Assembly: GCF_014203045.1 (NCBI RefSeq)
Contig: NZ_JACHIF010000001.1
Span: forward strand, 1,054,001 to 1,118,000
Source: Prosthecobacter dejongeii
Lineage (GTDB): Bacteria > Verrucomicrobiota > Verrucomicrobiia > Verrucomicrobiales > Verrucomicrobiaceae
Direction of reading: 5' to 3'
Length of the DNA: 64,000 nucleotides
Positions 41,030 through 51,466 of this stretch are shown in pieces (the first letter of the stretch is position 1; every line of letters starts with the position of its first letter). The position numbers and the translations under genes were made by a program. The notes beneath the pieces are model-generated. The model did no database searches. It saw only the letters and a program-made list of their open reading frames with translations, and was not told where the DNA came from.

Positions 41030-42280
41030 ATGGCTACCGAACAAGAATTTAAAAACTGGCTTCAAGCGAGCACTGACAACGTGACCCATTATTTGAAGGG
41101 TAACATCGAGAATCAAAAAATCACCCCCGCCCAAATGCAGAATGTGCTGATGAAGACAGCTCAAGATCTGCAAATCACCCCCACAGCAGAACAAATCCGA
41201 GAGGCGTCCGAGAGAATGATGAAGGCCGCAGACGCCTCAAATGTGCACGTGGAAAAAGCGAATGAATGGAATGCCTATGGTCGGGCCAAAGGGCAGGAAG
41301 GCGAGCAACACAAGCAACAGGCTACGAGCCTGAGAGAGGCACTTCAGAACGAAAAGAACACGGCTGGCTGGCAGCGTAAATCGGAAGTGAGCGAGCTTGG
41401 AGCTCAACTCAACCACGCGAAGTATGAAAGGGCTCAAGCCATGGGACACAACTCTGCGGCCATGATTCAGGCGAACCACCACCAAGAACTGCGACAGACT
41501 GCCTTTGCCGAAGAAGTCATGAAGGGTCTGGTCACTCCGAATCAAGCCAGGTTCAGCCAAGATACTTTCGATGCGCTGATAGCAGCCCAAAATGACACCA
41601 CTTACAAAGGGAAGGACTACACAGACAATCTGAAAAATTTGGCCAAAAACCTGGCTGACGAAGCTGTCGGTGGCAACTCGGTGGATACAGAACGTGCCGT
41701 TTTTGAAGCCGCTCTTATCGAGAAACTCGAGATCGCTCCCGCTAAACAAGCGATTGCGGAACTCGATGCCAAATTGGAAGTCAATAGCTCCGCAGCACTT
41801 GCTTGTCACGAAGCGCTCTCGGACCCCCATCTTAGTCCCTTGAAAGAAGCAGACCTTTTGCTGGATTTGGAAGGCTTACAGCAGGAAGCCAAGGACCTTA
41901 AAGAAGAAAAAGCCGATCACGAAGTGACCCTACGCGTTTCAGGCGCGCGGCTGGAAACACTCCAGCAGAAGATGGATCAGCCCCAGCTTCAAACGGCCCT
42001 CCGGGCTGATGCCGCCAATGCCGAGTTGCAGGCGGATCTGCTAGCTGCGGATCCCAGCGATCTCGATAGGGGGCAGCAGCAAAGACCCGCACGCTCTGGC
42101 ATCGTTCTTGGCGCTGCCCGCCCGCAGCCTCAGTTAGGCGGCAGTTCTTCCTCGTCTGATCTGGCCTCTGAACCGGAGAAGAAGGAAGCCAAGCAGTCCA
42201 CCCGAGAAAACGCGGGGCTTTCGAATTGGACGAGTGCCAAACCCAGCCCCAACGCCATTCAAAAAGGCCAAGGCCTCTGA
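41030..42280 (+). CDS. Orphan coiled-coil protein
   Basis: A 416-residue, highly charged, mainly helical protein with no signal peptide or membrane segment. Residues 1-70 form a helical domain (EQEFKNWLQASTDNVTHYLKG, ITPAQMQNVLMKTAQDL). Residues 75-330 have long coiled-coil stretches rich in Gln, Glu, Lys and Ala (EEEQHKQQATSLREAL-like, LDLEGLQQEAKDLKEEKADHEV). The C-terminal 80 residues are Ser/Pro/Gln-rich and probably disordered, ending NAIQKGQGL. I recognise no family. It is bounded by a terminator on the left and a convergent cupin gene on the right, so it is transcribed alone. It looks like a structural or scaffold protein. Confidence 0.7.
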   Translation: MATEQEFKNWLQASTDNVTHYLKGNIENQKITPAQMQNVLMKTAQDLQITPTAEQIREASERMMKAADASNVHVEKANEWNAYGRAKGQEGEQHKQQATSLREALQNEKNTAGWQRKSEVSELGAQLNHAKYERAQAMGHNSAAMIQANHHQELRQTAFAEEVMKGLVTPNQARFSQDTFDALIAAQNDTTYKGKDYTDNLKNLAKNLADEAVGGNSVDTERAVFEAALIEKLEIAPAKQAIAELDAKLEVNSSAALACHEALSDPHLSPLKEADLLLDLEGLQQEAKDLKEEKADHEVTLRVSGARLETLQQKMDQPQLQTALRADAANAELQADLLAADPSDLDRGQQQRPARSGIVLGAARPQPQLGGSSSSSDLASEPEKKEAKQSTRENAGLSNWTSAKPSPNAIQKGQGL

Positions 42281-42291
42281 GCCGCCCGCGC

Positions 42292-42768
42292 CTATTCCTC
42301 CCCAGCAAAGTACTCCACCTCATTCATCTGGAAGCACTTCTTCTGCGGCTTCATCAGCCACTTGCCCGATTCAGGATAGTGTATGATGTCTGCTTGCGGC
42401 TGATCCGCGATGACCATGAAGGTGAGGTCTTCCTCACCGTGATTGTGGATCTGGTGCGCCTCTCCAGGAGGAAACACCAGGTAATCTCCCGCCTGGATGA
42501 CCTCTTTGCCCTTTGGGCTCCGCACAACGCCAAAGCCAGACAAAATGTAGTATGCCTCCCACTGAGCTGAGTGCTCATGAAAAGGGAAATTCACCTTACC
42601 CGGAGGCACCCGGTGGATTTCCACCTCAAACGGATGCCCACCGCCCCAGGTACCCGTATCCTTTGCCCCACCCGTCGCCTGAGAAAGGGAACGACGGCGC
42701 ACGCCATACTTCCCCTGGGGTGAATTTTGCGAGGTCCAGGGAAGATCGTCAGATTGAATGCGAGTCAT
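42292..42768 (-). CDS. Cupin-domain protein
   Basis: A 158-residue single-domain cupin. The two metal-binding motifs are visible: motif 1 in FHEHSAQWEAYYILSGFGVV (His-x-His...Glu...Gly) and motif 2 in GDYLVFPPGEAHQIHNHGEED (Pro...His). The N-terminal 45 residues are an extension with KYGVRRRSLSQATGG. Reaction unknown; such proteins include isomerases, dioxygenases and sugar or metabolite sensors. Its ATG overlaps the stop of the WD40 gene (ATGA at 42765-42768), so it is translationally coupled and belongs to the htrA-WD40-cupin operon. Confidence 0.85.
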   Translation of the reverse strand: MTRIQSDDLPWTSQNSPQGKYGVRRRSLSQATGGAKDTGTWGGGHPFEVEIHRVPPGKVNFPFHEHSAQWEAYYILSGFGVVRSPKGKEVIQAGDYLVFPPGEAHQIHNHGEEDLTFMVIADQPQADIIHYPESGKWLMKPQKKCFQMNEVEYFAGEE

Positions 42769-45700
42769 GGGGATGGATCCACTACATAATTCAAAATCGA
42801 GACGGGCTGTACAGCAATTTGACCTGTCTTTGAACTAGGCGCTGAAGGGGAAGGTAGCAGCTTTAAGGGCAACCAATCCGCGAACGCGGGAAGAGCACCA
42901 CCAAAGGCTTTTAGAGGTCGCTGGCAGGCCCCATGGAGGAGTGTTACAGGCACTTTGGGTTCCAGGCGAAATTCATAATCTAGCGCAATCGCTCGGGGTC
43001 CAAGCCAGCGGACTGTGGGACAAATGGCCGCGCCCTCGCGATGAAAGGCCAAAAGAGTCGCAGGCTGCTGCTCGCCTTCCAAAACAAAAGCACTGGCTCC
43101 ACCGAGCCCTAAGGCGCTGCCTTTAAAATCAGCCACCGAATGTTTTTGGCCTTTCGCATCCCACACTTCAATCACGGGGGACCGAAAGGTGGTAACGTAG
43201 CTGACACGCACGGTCTGTGCTTCCTGCCCTGCATGGTAGAATCGGTCTTGCCACACGGTTGCAATACCACCTTCTAGATTTTGATCTTTGCGATACACGC
43301 TAATTTTGGACAACGGGTCATAGAGCCCAATTGACGGGGGTATTACCAATTGACCCTTGGAATGAGCATGCAACAAACTTTGGCCTACAGTCATTCGAGC
43401 AGGGTGTCCATCGAACCAAATTTGATTCACGGATGTTGCCCCCAGTTCCCCGTACCGACCATGATCATATTGCATTTCCCAGGTCAGTCCTAGACCATCA
43501 CTTTCCGGCTTAGGTTTAGGATCAGCCGAGGACCACACCATAGTCGAGGGTAATGGGCCTTTTTGATGCTCTGGATTCCACAAATCGGGTCGGCCAAAAT
43601 TCAGGCCCTGCGATTCATTACCTGCTGGTACGTAATGGCCAACGTCGGCATGATCAGGAAATCCCGTGATGGCGTTGATCGTCCCTTCGGCGTAACGCTT
43701 CACCAAGGTCACCCCATGGATCAACCAACGTGTCTCACCCGGTGGAATCTCGGCCGAATAGATGACCTGAAGTTTTTTATCCACCATGTGCCAGTGCATA
43801 CGGGGTGATTCCTTTTTGACCAAAGCCTGAATACGAGTGGCCACCAGTGTCTCTCCCACTTTGCCTGAATCTGTAGGGGCCAGCCAACGATCATTCGCTC
43901 CCAAAGAAAACTGACCATCTTGCGGAATCTTCAGAGGCGTCTCTGCCGCGGTCATGATACCCTGACTATCTCCAGGGTATTGGATCTCAAAACTGATGTC
44001 GACCTTCGCTGTCCTATCAGTCGTGTTGGTAAAGCCATCCACCGCATGCACGACGGTCCCAGTGGTCATGAATAGGGAGTGCAAACCTAGGTGCCGATTC
44101 ACCCACACTCCTTCACCTTCTATTTCACCTTGGCGATCCAGCGAAAAGGGAGTGGCGACCTTTTCATTGCCTACCTTTTTCAGGTATGCAACGGCTCGAC
44201 TCACAAAGGGCTTCCCATTGACCTTGAGGCTGCCAAATGAAGGCAATCTTTCGGCCACAGAGCAGGAGCCATCTGCATGAAAGGACCATTGATGACCGTC
44301 TGCATCGGGTAGAGGCTCCATCGGCCCCTCGGTCACGACACTTAGCTGCAAATTCTGCCTAGAACCTGTAGAAGTGCGGGCTGGCAGCTCAGGCGGCGGC
44401 GCAAGACTTAGAAGTTTGCTGACATCCCAGAGTGAAATCGCCGTGTTCTGATGCCCAATCGCTAAAACTTTCCCGTTTGCAGAAAAGTCTAAACAATTCA
44501 CATCCATTCCGGGCAGTTCCTGTAGGGCTAACATTTGGGCACTATCAATGTCCCAAAGGCTCACAAACTTTTGAGACCTGCTAAGATCCACCAAATACAC
44601 AGCTGCCATTTTTTCATCTGGGGTGACAGCGAATCCCAGTCCCCCCCGATCAAAGGTGGGACTAAAGAACGCTCCCCCTCGTCTTGGCCTGAGAGTCTGC
44701 GTGATAGCCCCCGTCTTCGCGTGGATAAACAAGATGGCTGAACCGCTCATGGAAACGTAGCACTCCCTTCCTGGTAGCCACAGACCAGAATAGTTTGCAC
44801 CCTTGTGTTCAGCCAGTTTTGTCAACTCGTCCGATTTGAGGTCTAAATGAGAGACCTCCCCATTGGAATGATGGGCGCAAACATTCTCTGAATCCAAAAA
44901 AACGAGGTGATCATCGGCTGAAAATCTCTTGGCCCGCAAAGAGGACAAAGTCTTCACCGTTCCCAATCTCGAGAGGTCCCTGAGCAAGATCCCCTCGGTC
45001 GTCGCCGTGATGATGCGCTGGCCCGTCACATCAGCAAAAAGTCCCTGGTGAGAGTGTTGCTCCTCTGGGTTTAACACCCCTCCGAAAGCCAGGGTGCCCA
45101 TCTTTTTCTCAGGTCTTCCCGGTGGTGGGATATCCGCGGAGGGCAAGGTCCACCGCAGGTAATCCCAACCATCTCCCGCAATGATATCTTGCCCACCATT
45201 GGCCAGAACAAAGGAGTCAAAATGACAGGTCTTTCGCGATCCTTGAAGTAAAGCCCGTGGTTTGCGTGTCTCCACATCCCACACAATGAGGCCATTATGA
45301 TCACGCGAAACCAAAGTCTTGCCGTCTGGTATAAACTTCACCTGCAAAACAGGGCAATCATGCTGACTTTCAACGGATGGCCGGTAGCTCCAATCGCTCG
45401 TATCAAAGACGCCGATGCCGCTATGCTCCATCACAAGGATTTTTGTGCCATCGGGTGACCAAGCAGCTCCCTCTCCTCCCGGCAGTTCCTTGACCACCTT
45501 TTGGGCCGCAAGGTCAATCACCTTGGCTTCTTCCGAAGTAGAAACGAACAGCCAACGGCTATCGGGCGAAAAGATACTCGTCGTGAGAAAACTGCCATGA
45601 TCGGCCCAAAGATCCCGCACACGACCATCCAAGCAAGACTCCCAACCTCCTTTGGTGGCCTGTAAAACCTCATAGTTTTCTCCGCCGAAGATCGCCAAAT

Positions 45701-46511
45701 AACGCTCGTCTTTACTTACCACTAAACGGCGCATGTTGTCCAAAAGAACGCCTTTGAAGGGACCAGGGTCTAACCTTAGTGGATTCAACTTCACTTGAAA
45801 CATCTGAGCATCTTCAGTCTGAGGCTTCAGAAGCATGACAAATTCATCGCCGATCGCTGCCAAGCACTCCGGCGAGGGAAAGCGGTTCTGGCTACCGGGC
45901 ACCACCAATCGGCTCTCTTCAACACCCGTTTCCGCATCCAGCACACGAAGCGTGCAGAGGGTGCCTTGCTGCGTAGCAGCGAGAACTTTCTTGTCGTCCG
46001 TGCTGAAACAAGTGGCCACCAGCTCTTCCTCCTTCTTCAGCGCATGCTTCCAGATTCGGACGCCTTCTGGGAAGCGAAAACAACTCACCGCCAAATACTC
46101 GTCCGAATCTAGGTAAGGGCTCTTTTCGGTTGGTTTATATGCTTGCGCACAAAGCCGATTCCCTGCCGTAGAAAGTGCCCAGCCCCCGCCTGCGTTGAGG
46201 GCCCCTTTGCATTTCGCTGGCAAGGTAGGTGTCGGCGTGCTCCAGACCTGGATCACTACCTCTTCCTCAGGAATGTACATTTCACTGTTGGAGACAAAAA
46301 GACGACCACTCGGATGCCAGACCATTCGCGGCTCGCGCTCAGGCAGTAAGGAGCCGATCTCCGGCTCGCCCAGATGCCCTAGCAACGTAGGTGCTGTTCT
46401 CGGCAGAAATTCGAGCTTCCAATCCGCAGGCGGTACCTCCGGACTTTGAGCTAGCGAAGACAAGGGCCACAAGAGGGCAGTTAACAAAAAAGCGTGGTAA
46501 AAGGACTGCAT
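42765..46511 (-). CDS. Exported WD40-repeat protein, 1248 residues
   Basis: An exported protein (signal MQSFYHAFLLTALLWPLSSLAQS). Residues about 55-700 hold many WD40-type blades, for example RMVWHPSGRLFVSNSE, SIFSPDSRWLFVSTSEEAKV, AAWSPDGTKILVMEHSGIGV, VKFIPDGKTLVSRDHNGLIVWD and LDFSANGKVLAIGHQNTAISLWD; roughly two propellers. The remaining 500 residues form a different strand-rich part with a mutarotase-like or carbohydrate-binding appearance (IWFDGHPARMTVGQSLLHAHSKG, WQDRFYHAGQEAQTVRVSYV). I recognise no enzyme. It stands 36 bp after the HtrA-like gene and overlaps the cupin gene, so the three are cotranscribed. A periplasmic or surface scaffold is the simplest reading. Confidence 0.8.
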   Translation of the reverse strand: MQSFYHAFLLTALLWPLSSLAQSPEVPPADWKLEFLPRTAPTLLGHLGEPEIGSLLPEREPRMVWHPSGRLFVSNSEMYIPEEEVVIQVWSTPTPTLPAKCKGALNAGGGWALSTAGNRLCAQAYKPTEKSPYLDSDEYLAVSCFRFPEGVRIWKHALKKEEELVATCFSTDDKKVLAATQQGTLCTLRVLDAETGVEESRLVVPGSQNRFPSPECLAAIGDEFVMLLKPQTEDAQMFQVKLNPLRLDPGPFKGVLLDNMRRLVVSKDERYLAIFGGENYEVLQATKGGWESCLDGRVRDLWADHGSFLTTSIFSPDSRWLFVSTSEEAKVIDLAAQKVVKELPGGEGAAWSPDGTKILVMEHSGIGVFDTSDWSYRPSVESQHDCPVLQVKFIPDGKTLVSRDHNGLIVWDVETRKPRALLQGSRKTCHFDSFVLANGGQDIIAGDGWDYLRWTLPSADIPPPGRPEKKMGTLAFGGVLNPEEQHSHQGLFADVTGQRIITATTEGILLRDLSRLGTVKTLSSLRAKRFSADDHLVFLDSENVCAHHSNGEVSHLDLKSDELTKLAEHKGANYSGLWLPGRECYVSMSGSAILFIHAKTGAITQTLRPRRGGAFFSPTFDRGGLGFAVTPDEKMAAVYLVDLSRSQKFVSLWDIDSAQMLALQELPGMDVNCLDFSANGKVLAIGHQNTAISLWDVSKLLSLAPPPELPARTSTGSRQNLQLSVVTEGPMEPLPDADGHQWSFHADGSCSVAERLPSFGSLKVNGKPFVSRAVAYLKKVGNEKVATPFSLDRQGEIEGEGVWVNRHLGLHSLFMTTGTVVHAVDGFTNTTDRTAKVDISFEIQYPGDSQGIMTAAETPLKIPQDGQFSLGANDRWLAPTDSGKVGETLVATRIQALVKKESPRMHWHMVDKKLQVIYSAEIPPGETRWLIHGVTLVKRYAEGTINAITGFPDHADVGHYVPAGNESQGLNFGRPDLWNPEHQKGPLPSTMVWSSADPKPKPESDGLGLTWEMQYDHGRYGELGATSVNQIWFDGHPARMTVGQSLLHAHSKGQLVIPPSIGLYDPLSKISVYRKDQNLEGGIATVWQDRFYHAGQEAQTVRVSYVTTFRSPVIEVWDAKGQKHSVADFKGSALGLGGASAFVLEGEQQPATLLAFHREGAAICPTVRWLGPRAIALDYEFRLEPKVPVTLLHGACQRPLKAFGGALPAFADWLPLKLLPSPSAPSSKTGQIAVQPVSILNYVVDPSP

Positions 46512-46547
46512 GAATAGAAAGGGGTTTTTGATGCAAATTCGCCAGCG

Positions 46548-47990
46548 TTAGCGCGGAATCGCGATAAAACGTTCTTCCTGGCCACTGCGGATTTTTAACA
46601 ATAACGTTGGCGCCTTTAAGGTCGCCAGTCGGCTCCTCGCCTGCGCGTGGTTTTGCGCGGGCTGTCCATTGATAAGGAGAATTTGGTCACCTGCTCTTAG
46701 TTGGGTGGTGCCATCTTTTGATTTTAGATCTTGGGTAACAATCAAACCAGCGACTTGAGGTGACAGTTTGAAGCGCATTTTCCAATCGCGTGACGCTTCG
46801 GCCACCCAAAGGCCTGGAGCCCATTCGACGACATCGGGCGTTTGTGCCTTCTCCGCCTGGAGTCTTTTTAACTCTGGCGGCTCTCCCATAATCGCTTGGA
46901 GTGAAATCTTCTGCCCCTGACGTAGAACCTCAAAAGTCGCTTTGTCTCCCGGTTGCAAGCTCGCCAGCCCCAAGCGAAATCTCATGCCGTTTTCCACCTT
47001 ACGGCCATTGACTTCGACAATCAGATCCGCCTCCTTAAATCCCGCTAAGTCAGCAGCCTCACCTGTTTCCACGCTCTTGACCAGAACACCTTTGGCCTTT
47101 TTGGGAAGCTTTAGATCTTCAATCAACTTGGGTGTGACCTCCAAAGTATGCACCCCTAAAAATCCACGTACGACCCAGCCATAACGATGCAAATCACTGG
47201 CTACTTTTAGGACCAAATTCACGGGTACCGCAAAGCCTATGTTGTCGCCCCAGTAGCGTGCTGTGTTGATGCCAACGACCCTTCCTAGACCATCCAAGAG
47301 GGGCCCACCTGAGTTGCCAGGATTGATCGCCGCATCTGTCTGAATAAAATCCTCCATTCCACCTTCAATCAGACCCAAAGCACCACGACCCGTAGCACTG
47401 ATGATGCCCAACGTAATGGTCTGTTCCAATCCAAAGGGACTACCTATCGCTAAAACCACATCACCTGGCCGCACACGCAGGCTGTCAGCTAAAGTCGCTG
47501 CTTTCAATGTGGGCTGCTGGATCTTAAGCAACGCAATATCAGTAGCTGGATCCATCCCAGCCACCAGTGCCTCGATATCCGTCTCCTGCCCGCGCAACCG
47601 AACACTGATTTTGTCTGCCTGATTCACCACGTGAGCATTGGTGATGATCCATCCTTCAGACGAAATAATCACGCCACTACCACTTCCTTTGAAGGCCTCA
47701 TCTTCCGGCTCTGCCTCCATTCGTTTCTTCTGGGAAAGATCAAACGGATTGCCTTCACTCGATGAATTCTCAGGCTCAGCAATTTTCTGCTGAGTGACAA
47801 AAACGGTCACTACACTATCTCTCACTTTTTCAACAACATCCGCGTAGCTGAGAACAACTTGCCCGCCCCCAAGTAGTGGGGCGTGATCTCGTGAAATTTG
47901 CGCCTCTAAGCTTCCGGTTCGCTCCAAAGAATCGGCCGATACCACTCCTGAAACGAAAGAGAGAAAGTAAAAAAGATACCGGGTCAGCAT
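46548..47990 (-). CDS. HtrA/DegP-like serine protease with PDZ domains
   Basis: A 480-residue envelope protease. A signal peptide (MLTRYLFYFLSFVSGVVSA) is followed by a trypsin-like domain with the full triad: His in WIITNAHVVNQADK, Asp in DPATDIALLKIQQ and Ser in AAINPGNSGGPLLDG. A PDZ domain (about residues 255-350: GFLGVHTLEVTP, GVLVKSVETGEAADLAGFKEADLIVEVNG) and a second shorter PDZ-like part (AGLIVTQDLKSKDGTTQLRAGDQILLINGQPAQNH) follow. Such proteins degrade or chaperone misfolded periplasmic proteins. It is the first gene of an operon with the WD40 protein and a cupin. Confidence 0.93.
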   Translation of the reverse strand: MLTRYLFYFLSFVSGVVSADSLERTGSLEAQISRDHAPLLGGGQVVLSYADVVEKVRDSVVTVFVTQQKIAEPENSSSEGNPFDLSQKKRMEAEPEDEAFKGSGSGVIISSEGWIITNAHVVNQADKISVRLRGQETDIEALVAGMDPATDIALLKIQQPTLKAATLADSLRVRPGDVVLAIGSPFGLEQTITLGIISATGRGALGLIEGGMEDFIQTDAAINPGNSGGPLLDGLGRVVGINTARYWGDNIGFAVPVNLVLKVASDLHRYGWVVRGFLGVHTLEVTPKLIEDLKLPKKAKGVLVKSVETGEAADLAGFKEADLIVEVNGRKVENGMRFRLGLASLQPGDKATFEVLRQGQKISLQAIMGEPPELKRLQAEKAQTPDVVEWAPGLWVAEASRDWKMRFKLSPQVAGLIVTQDLKSKDGTTQLRAGDQILLINGQPAQNHAQARSRLATLKAPTLLLKIRSGQEERFIAIPR

Positions 47991-48136
47991 AGTTTTTAAC
48001 TAGTCGAAGAATGCATTCATATCAAGGCCATCGCCTTATGGAAGGAAAGGCAACACGGCACCTAACAGCGACATCTCGGGACTCCTCAGAGAAATTGGGT
48101 GGAATCCGCCCTTGAACTGTCGCCGTATCCCATACA

Positions 48137-48163
48137 TTAGAATCATTCCAATTCTAATTCTAA
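48137..48163. promoter_or_regulatory. Fur/PerR-box-like operator before the Fur-family gene
   Basis: A 27-bp AT-rich element with TTAGAAT at its left end and ATTCTAA at its right end, plus an internal TTAGAAT-C-ATTCCAA 7-1-7 unit, resembling Fur and PerR boxes (TTATAATnATTATAA type). It ends 3 bp before the regulator ATG at 48167, so binding would block its own expression, and probably the suf operon too. No ribosome-binding site fits in the remaining space. Confidence 0.65.
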
Positions 48164-48166
48164 ACT

Positions 48167-48622
48167 ATGGCGACTCCCTCCCCACGCTCTTCGTCGAAGC
48201 CTTCGGGCCTTGACTGCCGTCTGGCCGTGCTGGGCACCGATGCCCGGCTGACACCGCATCGGCGTGAAGTTTTCCAGGCCTTGGCGGAATCCAATGACCA
48301 CCCGACGGCTTACGACCTATTTGCCAAAGTGAAGGAGCGTTCGCCCAGCATCTCGCTGGCCACGGTTTACAATTGCCTGGAGCACCTCACCAGCCACGGC
48401 CTCATCCGCCAGGTTCAGCTGGAGCGTGGCCAGTCCCGCTACTGTGCGAACCTGCATGAGCACGTGCACTTTCACTGCGAAAGCTGCGGCAAAGTCATTG
48501 ATGCGCACCCAGCGGCCGATTTTGACCCCGCCAAATTCTGGAACCTACCTGCGGGCACGAAAGTCAGCCGCATGGACATCGCCATCCACGGCACCTGCGA
48601 AGCCTGCTCCTGCAAAGTCTAA
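48167..48622 (+). CDS. Fur-family metal-responsive repressor
   Basis: A 151-residue Fur-family regulator. The N-terminal winged helix is visible as RLTPHRREVFQALAESNDHPTAYDLF and SPSISLATVYNCLEHLTSHGLIRQV. The C-terminal dimerisation/metal part has HEHVHFHCESCGKVIDAHP (zinc Cys-x-x-Cys) and the terminal GTCEACSCKV pair. Sub-type (Fur, PerR or Zur) cannot be decided safely by eye. It is followed by sufC after 21 bp and preceded by a Fur/PerR-like operator, which indicates autoregulation and iron- or peroxide-dependent control of Fe-S assembly. Confidence 0.92.
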   Translation: MATPSPRSSSKPSGLDCRLAVLGTDARLTPHRREVFQALAESNDHPTAYDLFAKVKERSPSISLATVYNCLEHLTSHGLIRQVQLERGQSRYCANLHEHVHFHCESCGKVIDAHPAADFDPAKFWNLPAGTKVSRMDIAIHGTCEACSCKV

Positions 48623-48643
48623 TCCCTTTTTCAACACTCCCTC

Positions 48644-49399
<756 letters not shown>

Positions 49400-49423
49400 G
49401 CCGAAACGGTCTAACCGAGATTG

Positions 49424-49960
49424 ATGAACGAAGAGATTACAGGGTCTTATGTGATTGATACCGCTTCTTTCAAAGCGGCCTTCAAATGGCATCTTCACCG
49501 ACTGACTCGGTGGAAATGGCTTGCTCTGATTGTGCTCGTTTTCTGTATCTCCATGGGCACCGTTGCTTCGTCAGATCTTCAAGGTAACAAGGCCATCGGA
49601 ATGGCGGTGGTCATGTTTGTGTTGGTAACCCTCGGCTGCATCATTTGGTATGCACTCATGATCGGGACGTTTCGCTTCATGCTGAAACAGCAGATCAAAC
49701 GAATTCCAGCCTATGGAATGACTCTCCGTTATGTCATGACAGAAGACGGCCTTCGAAGCACCGCAGGTGGCGCCGAGTCTTTTCTTCCCTGGAATCTGGT
49801 GATCAAGAGCATAGCGACTCCAGACGGAGTCTTGGTTTACCCTCAACAGAACCTCTTCAATTGGCTCCCCAAAACAGCCTTCACTTCCGAAGCCGATTAC
49901 GCCCGCTTCCTCCAGCTCATCACCTCCAAGACCCAGCACTCCAAGGTCGGCTTGAACTGA
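49424..49960 (+). CDS. YcxB-like membrane protein inside the suf operon
   Basis: A 178-residue protein starting MNEEITGSYVIDTASFKAAFKWH, with two adjacent transmembrane helices (about residues 32-50 WLALIVLVFCISMGTVAS, and 57-80 IGMAVVMFVLVTLGCIIWYAL). A C-terminal YcxB-type domain follows: LRYVMTEDGLRSTAGGAESFLPWNLVIKSIATPDGVLVYPQQNLFNWLPKTAF. No reaction is known for this family. Its insertion between sufC and sufB (25 bp and 34 bp gaps, same strand) is unusual. It could link Fe-S assembly to the membrane or be a passenger gene. Start ATG 49424; an upstream TTG at 49421 is also possible. Confidence 0.8.
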   Translation: MNEEITGSYVIDTASFKAAFKWHLHRLTRWKWLALIVLVFCISMGTVASSDLQGNKAIGMAVVMFVLVTLGCIIWYALMIGTFRFMLKQQIKRIPAYGMTLRYVMTEDGLRSTAGGAESFLPWNLVIKSIATPDGVLVYPQQNLFNWLPKTAFTSEADYARFLQLITSKTQHSKVGLN

Positions 49961-49994
49961 ACCCTGATAACTGAACACCGAACACTTTCCTATT

Positions 49995-51413
49995 ATGGTC
50001 ACCGCCCCAGACAACGACATTTCCGACATCAAGGTCGATAGCGTGGGGGACTTCATGTTCCCTGAGCGCAACAAATACGACTCCGGCTTTGGCATCACCG
50101 AAAAGACGGTGGACTTCATTGCCGATGTCAAAAACGACCCGGACTGGATCCGTGAGTTCCGTCACAAGGCGCTCAAAATTTTCCAGAGCAAGCCCATGCC
50201 CACACACTGGGCCACGAAGGACCTGGAGAACATCAAGTTCGACGAGTTCCGCTACTACCTTTCCGATGGCCAGAAGCCGAAGCGTTCCTGGGACGACGTG
50301 CCTGAGGATGTGAAGCGTACCTTTGACCGCCTGGGCATCCCGGAGCAGGAGCGCAAGTTCCTCGCTGGCGTGGAGGCGCAGTATGACTCTGAAGCCGCTT
50401 ACTCCAACATCAAAGCTGCCGTGGAAGAACAGGGCGTCATCTTCGTCAACAGCACCGAGGGCCTGCACAAGCACCCTGAGATCTTCAAGAAGTGGTTCGG
50501 AAAGGTCATTCCAACGGGTGACAACAAATTCAGCGCCCTGAACAGCGCCGTGTTCTCCGGCGGTTCCTTCATCTACGTGCCCCCAGGCGTGAAGGTGAAG
50601 CATCCCCTGCAGGCTTACTTCCGCATCAACTCGGAGCAGTTTGGCCAGTTCGAGCGCACGCTCATCATTGCCGATGAAGGCGCGGAGCTGATGTACATGG
50701 AAGGCTGTACCGCCCCCAAATTTGAAACCGCCACGCTGCACAGCGCTGTGGTGGAGCTCGTGGCCATGAAGGGCGCGAAGATCCAATACGTGACCGTGCA
50801 AAACTGGAGCAGCAACGTCTTCAACCTCGTCACCAAACGCGGCATCGCCCATGAAGATGCCGAAGTGCGCTGGATTGACTGCAACATCGGCAGCCGCCTG
50901 ACCATGAAGTACCCAGGCGTCATCATGAAGGGCAAACGCGCCCGTGGTGAGGTCATCAGCATCGCCCTGGCCAACAGCGGCCAGCACCAAGACACCGGTG
51001 CCAAGATGGTGCACGCTGCGGATGACACGACCAGCAACGTCATCTCGAAGTCCATCTCCATCGGCGAAGGCCGCAGCACCTATCGCGGCCTGGTCCACAT
51101 CCCCAAGCACCTGAAGGGCTGCAAAAACAACACCGAGTGCGATGCCCTGCTGATCAACAGCAACAGCCGCACCGATACGTACCCAGCCATCAGTGTGCGT
51201 GGTGATCAACACTCCACCCAGCACGAAGCCAGCGTCAGCCAGGTGAGTGCCGACCAGATCTTTTACCTCATGCAGCGCGGCCTCAGCGAGGCTGAAGCCA
51301 TGAGCCTCAGCGTGAATGGTTTCATCAATGACCTCGTGAAGGAATTCCCGATGGAATACAGCGTGGAATTGAAACGCCTGATTGACCTCGAAATGGAAGG
51401 CAGCGTGGGCTGA
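49995..51413 (+). CDS. sufB: Fe-S cluster assembly protein SufB
   Basis: The 472-residue scaffold subunit of SufBCD. The characteristic parts are [37 protein letters not shown] near the N-terminus, YIPPG-like [51 protein letters not shown], a beta-helix core with [10 protein letters not shown] and the C-terminal [33 protein letters not shown]. It receives sulfur and iron with SufC ATPase and SufD. It is 34 bp after the YcxB-like gene and 53 bp before sufD. Confidence 0.97.
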   Translation: MVTAPDNDISDIKVDSVGDFMFPERNKYDSGFGITEKTVDFIADVKNDPDWIREFRHKALKIFQSKPMPTHWATKDLENIKFDEFRYYLSDGQKPKRSWDDVPEDVKRTFDRLGIPEQERKFLAGVEAQYDSEAAYSNIKAAVEEQGVIFVNSTEGLHKHPEIFKKWFGKVIPTGDNKFSALNSAVFSGGSFIYVPPGVKVKHPLQAYFRINSEQFGQFERTLIIADEGAELMYMEGCTAPKFETATLHSAVVELVAMKGAKIQYVTVQNWSSNVFNLVTKRGIAHEDAEVRWIDCNIGSRLTMKYPGVIMKGKRARGEVISIALANSGQHQDTGAKMVHAADDTTSNVISKSISIGEGRSTYRGLVHIPKHLKGCKNNTECDALLINSNSRTDTYPAISVRGDQHSTQHEASVSQVSADQIFYLMQRGLSEAEAMSLSVNGFINDLVKEFPMEYSVELKRLIDLEMEGSVG

Positions 51414-51466
51414 TATTTCGATGGTGGGCCATCTTGTCCCACTCCCTCCTCCCCCGATTTCACGCC

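Noticed and set aside
49920-51224. A 434-codon minus-strand frame opposite sufB
   Set aside because: Composition (His/Val/Asp-rich) is typical of the mirror of a real gene, and sufB is unmistakable.
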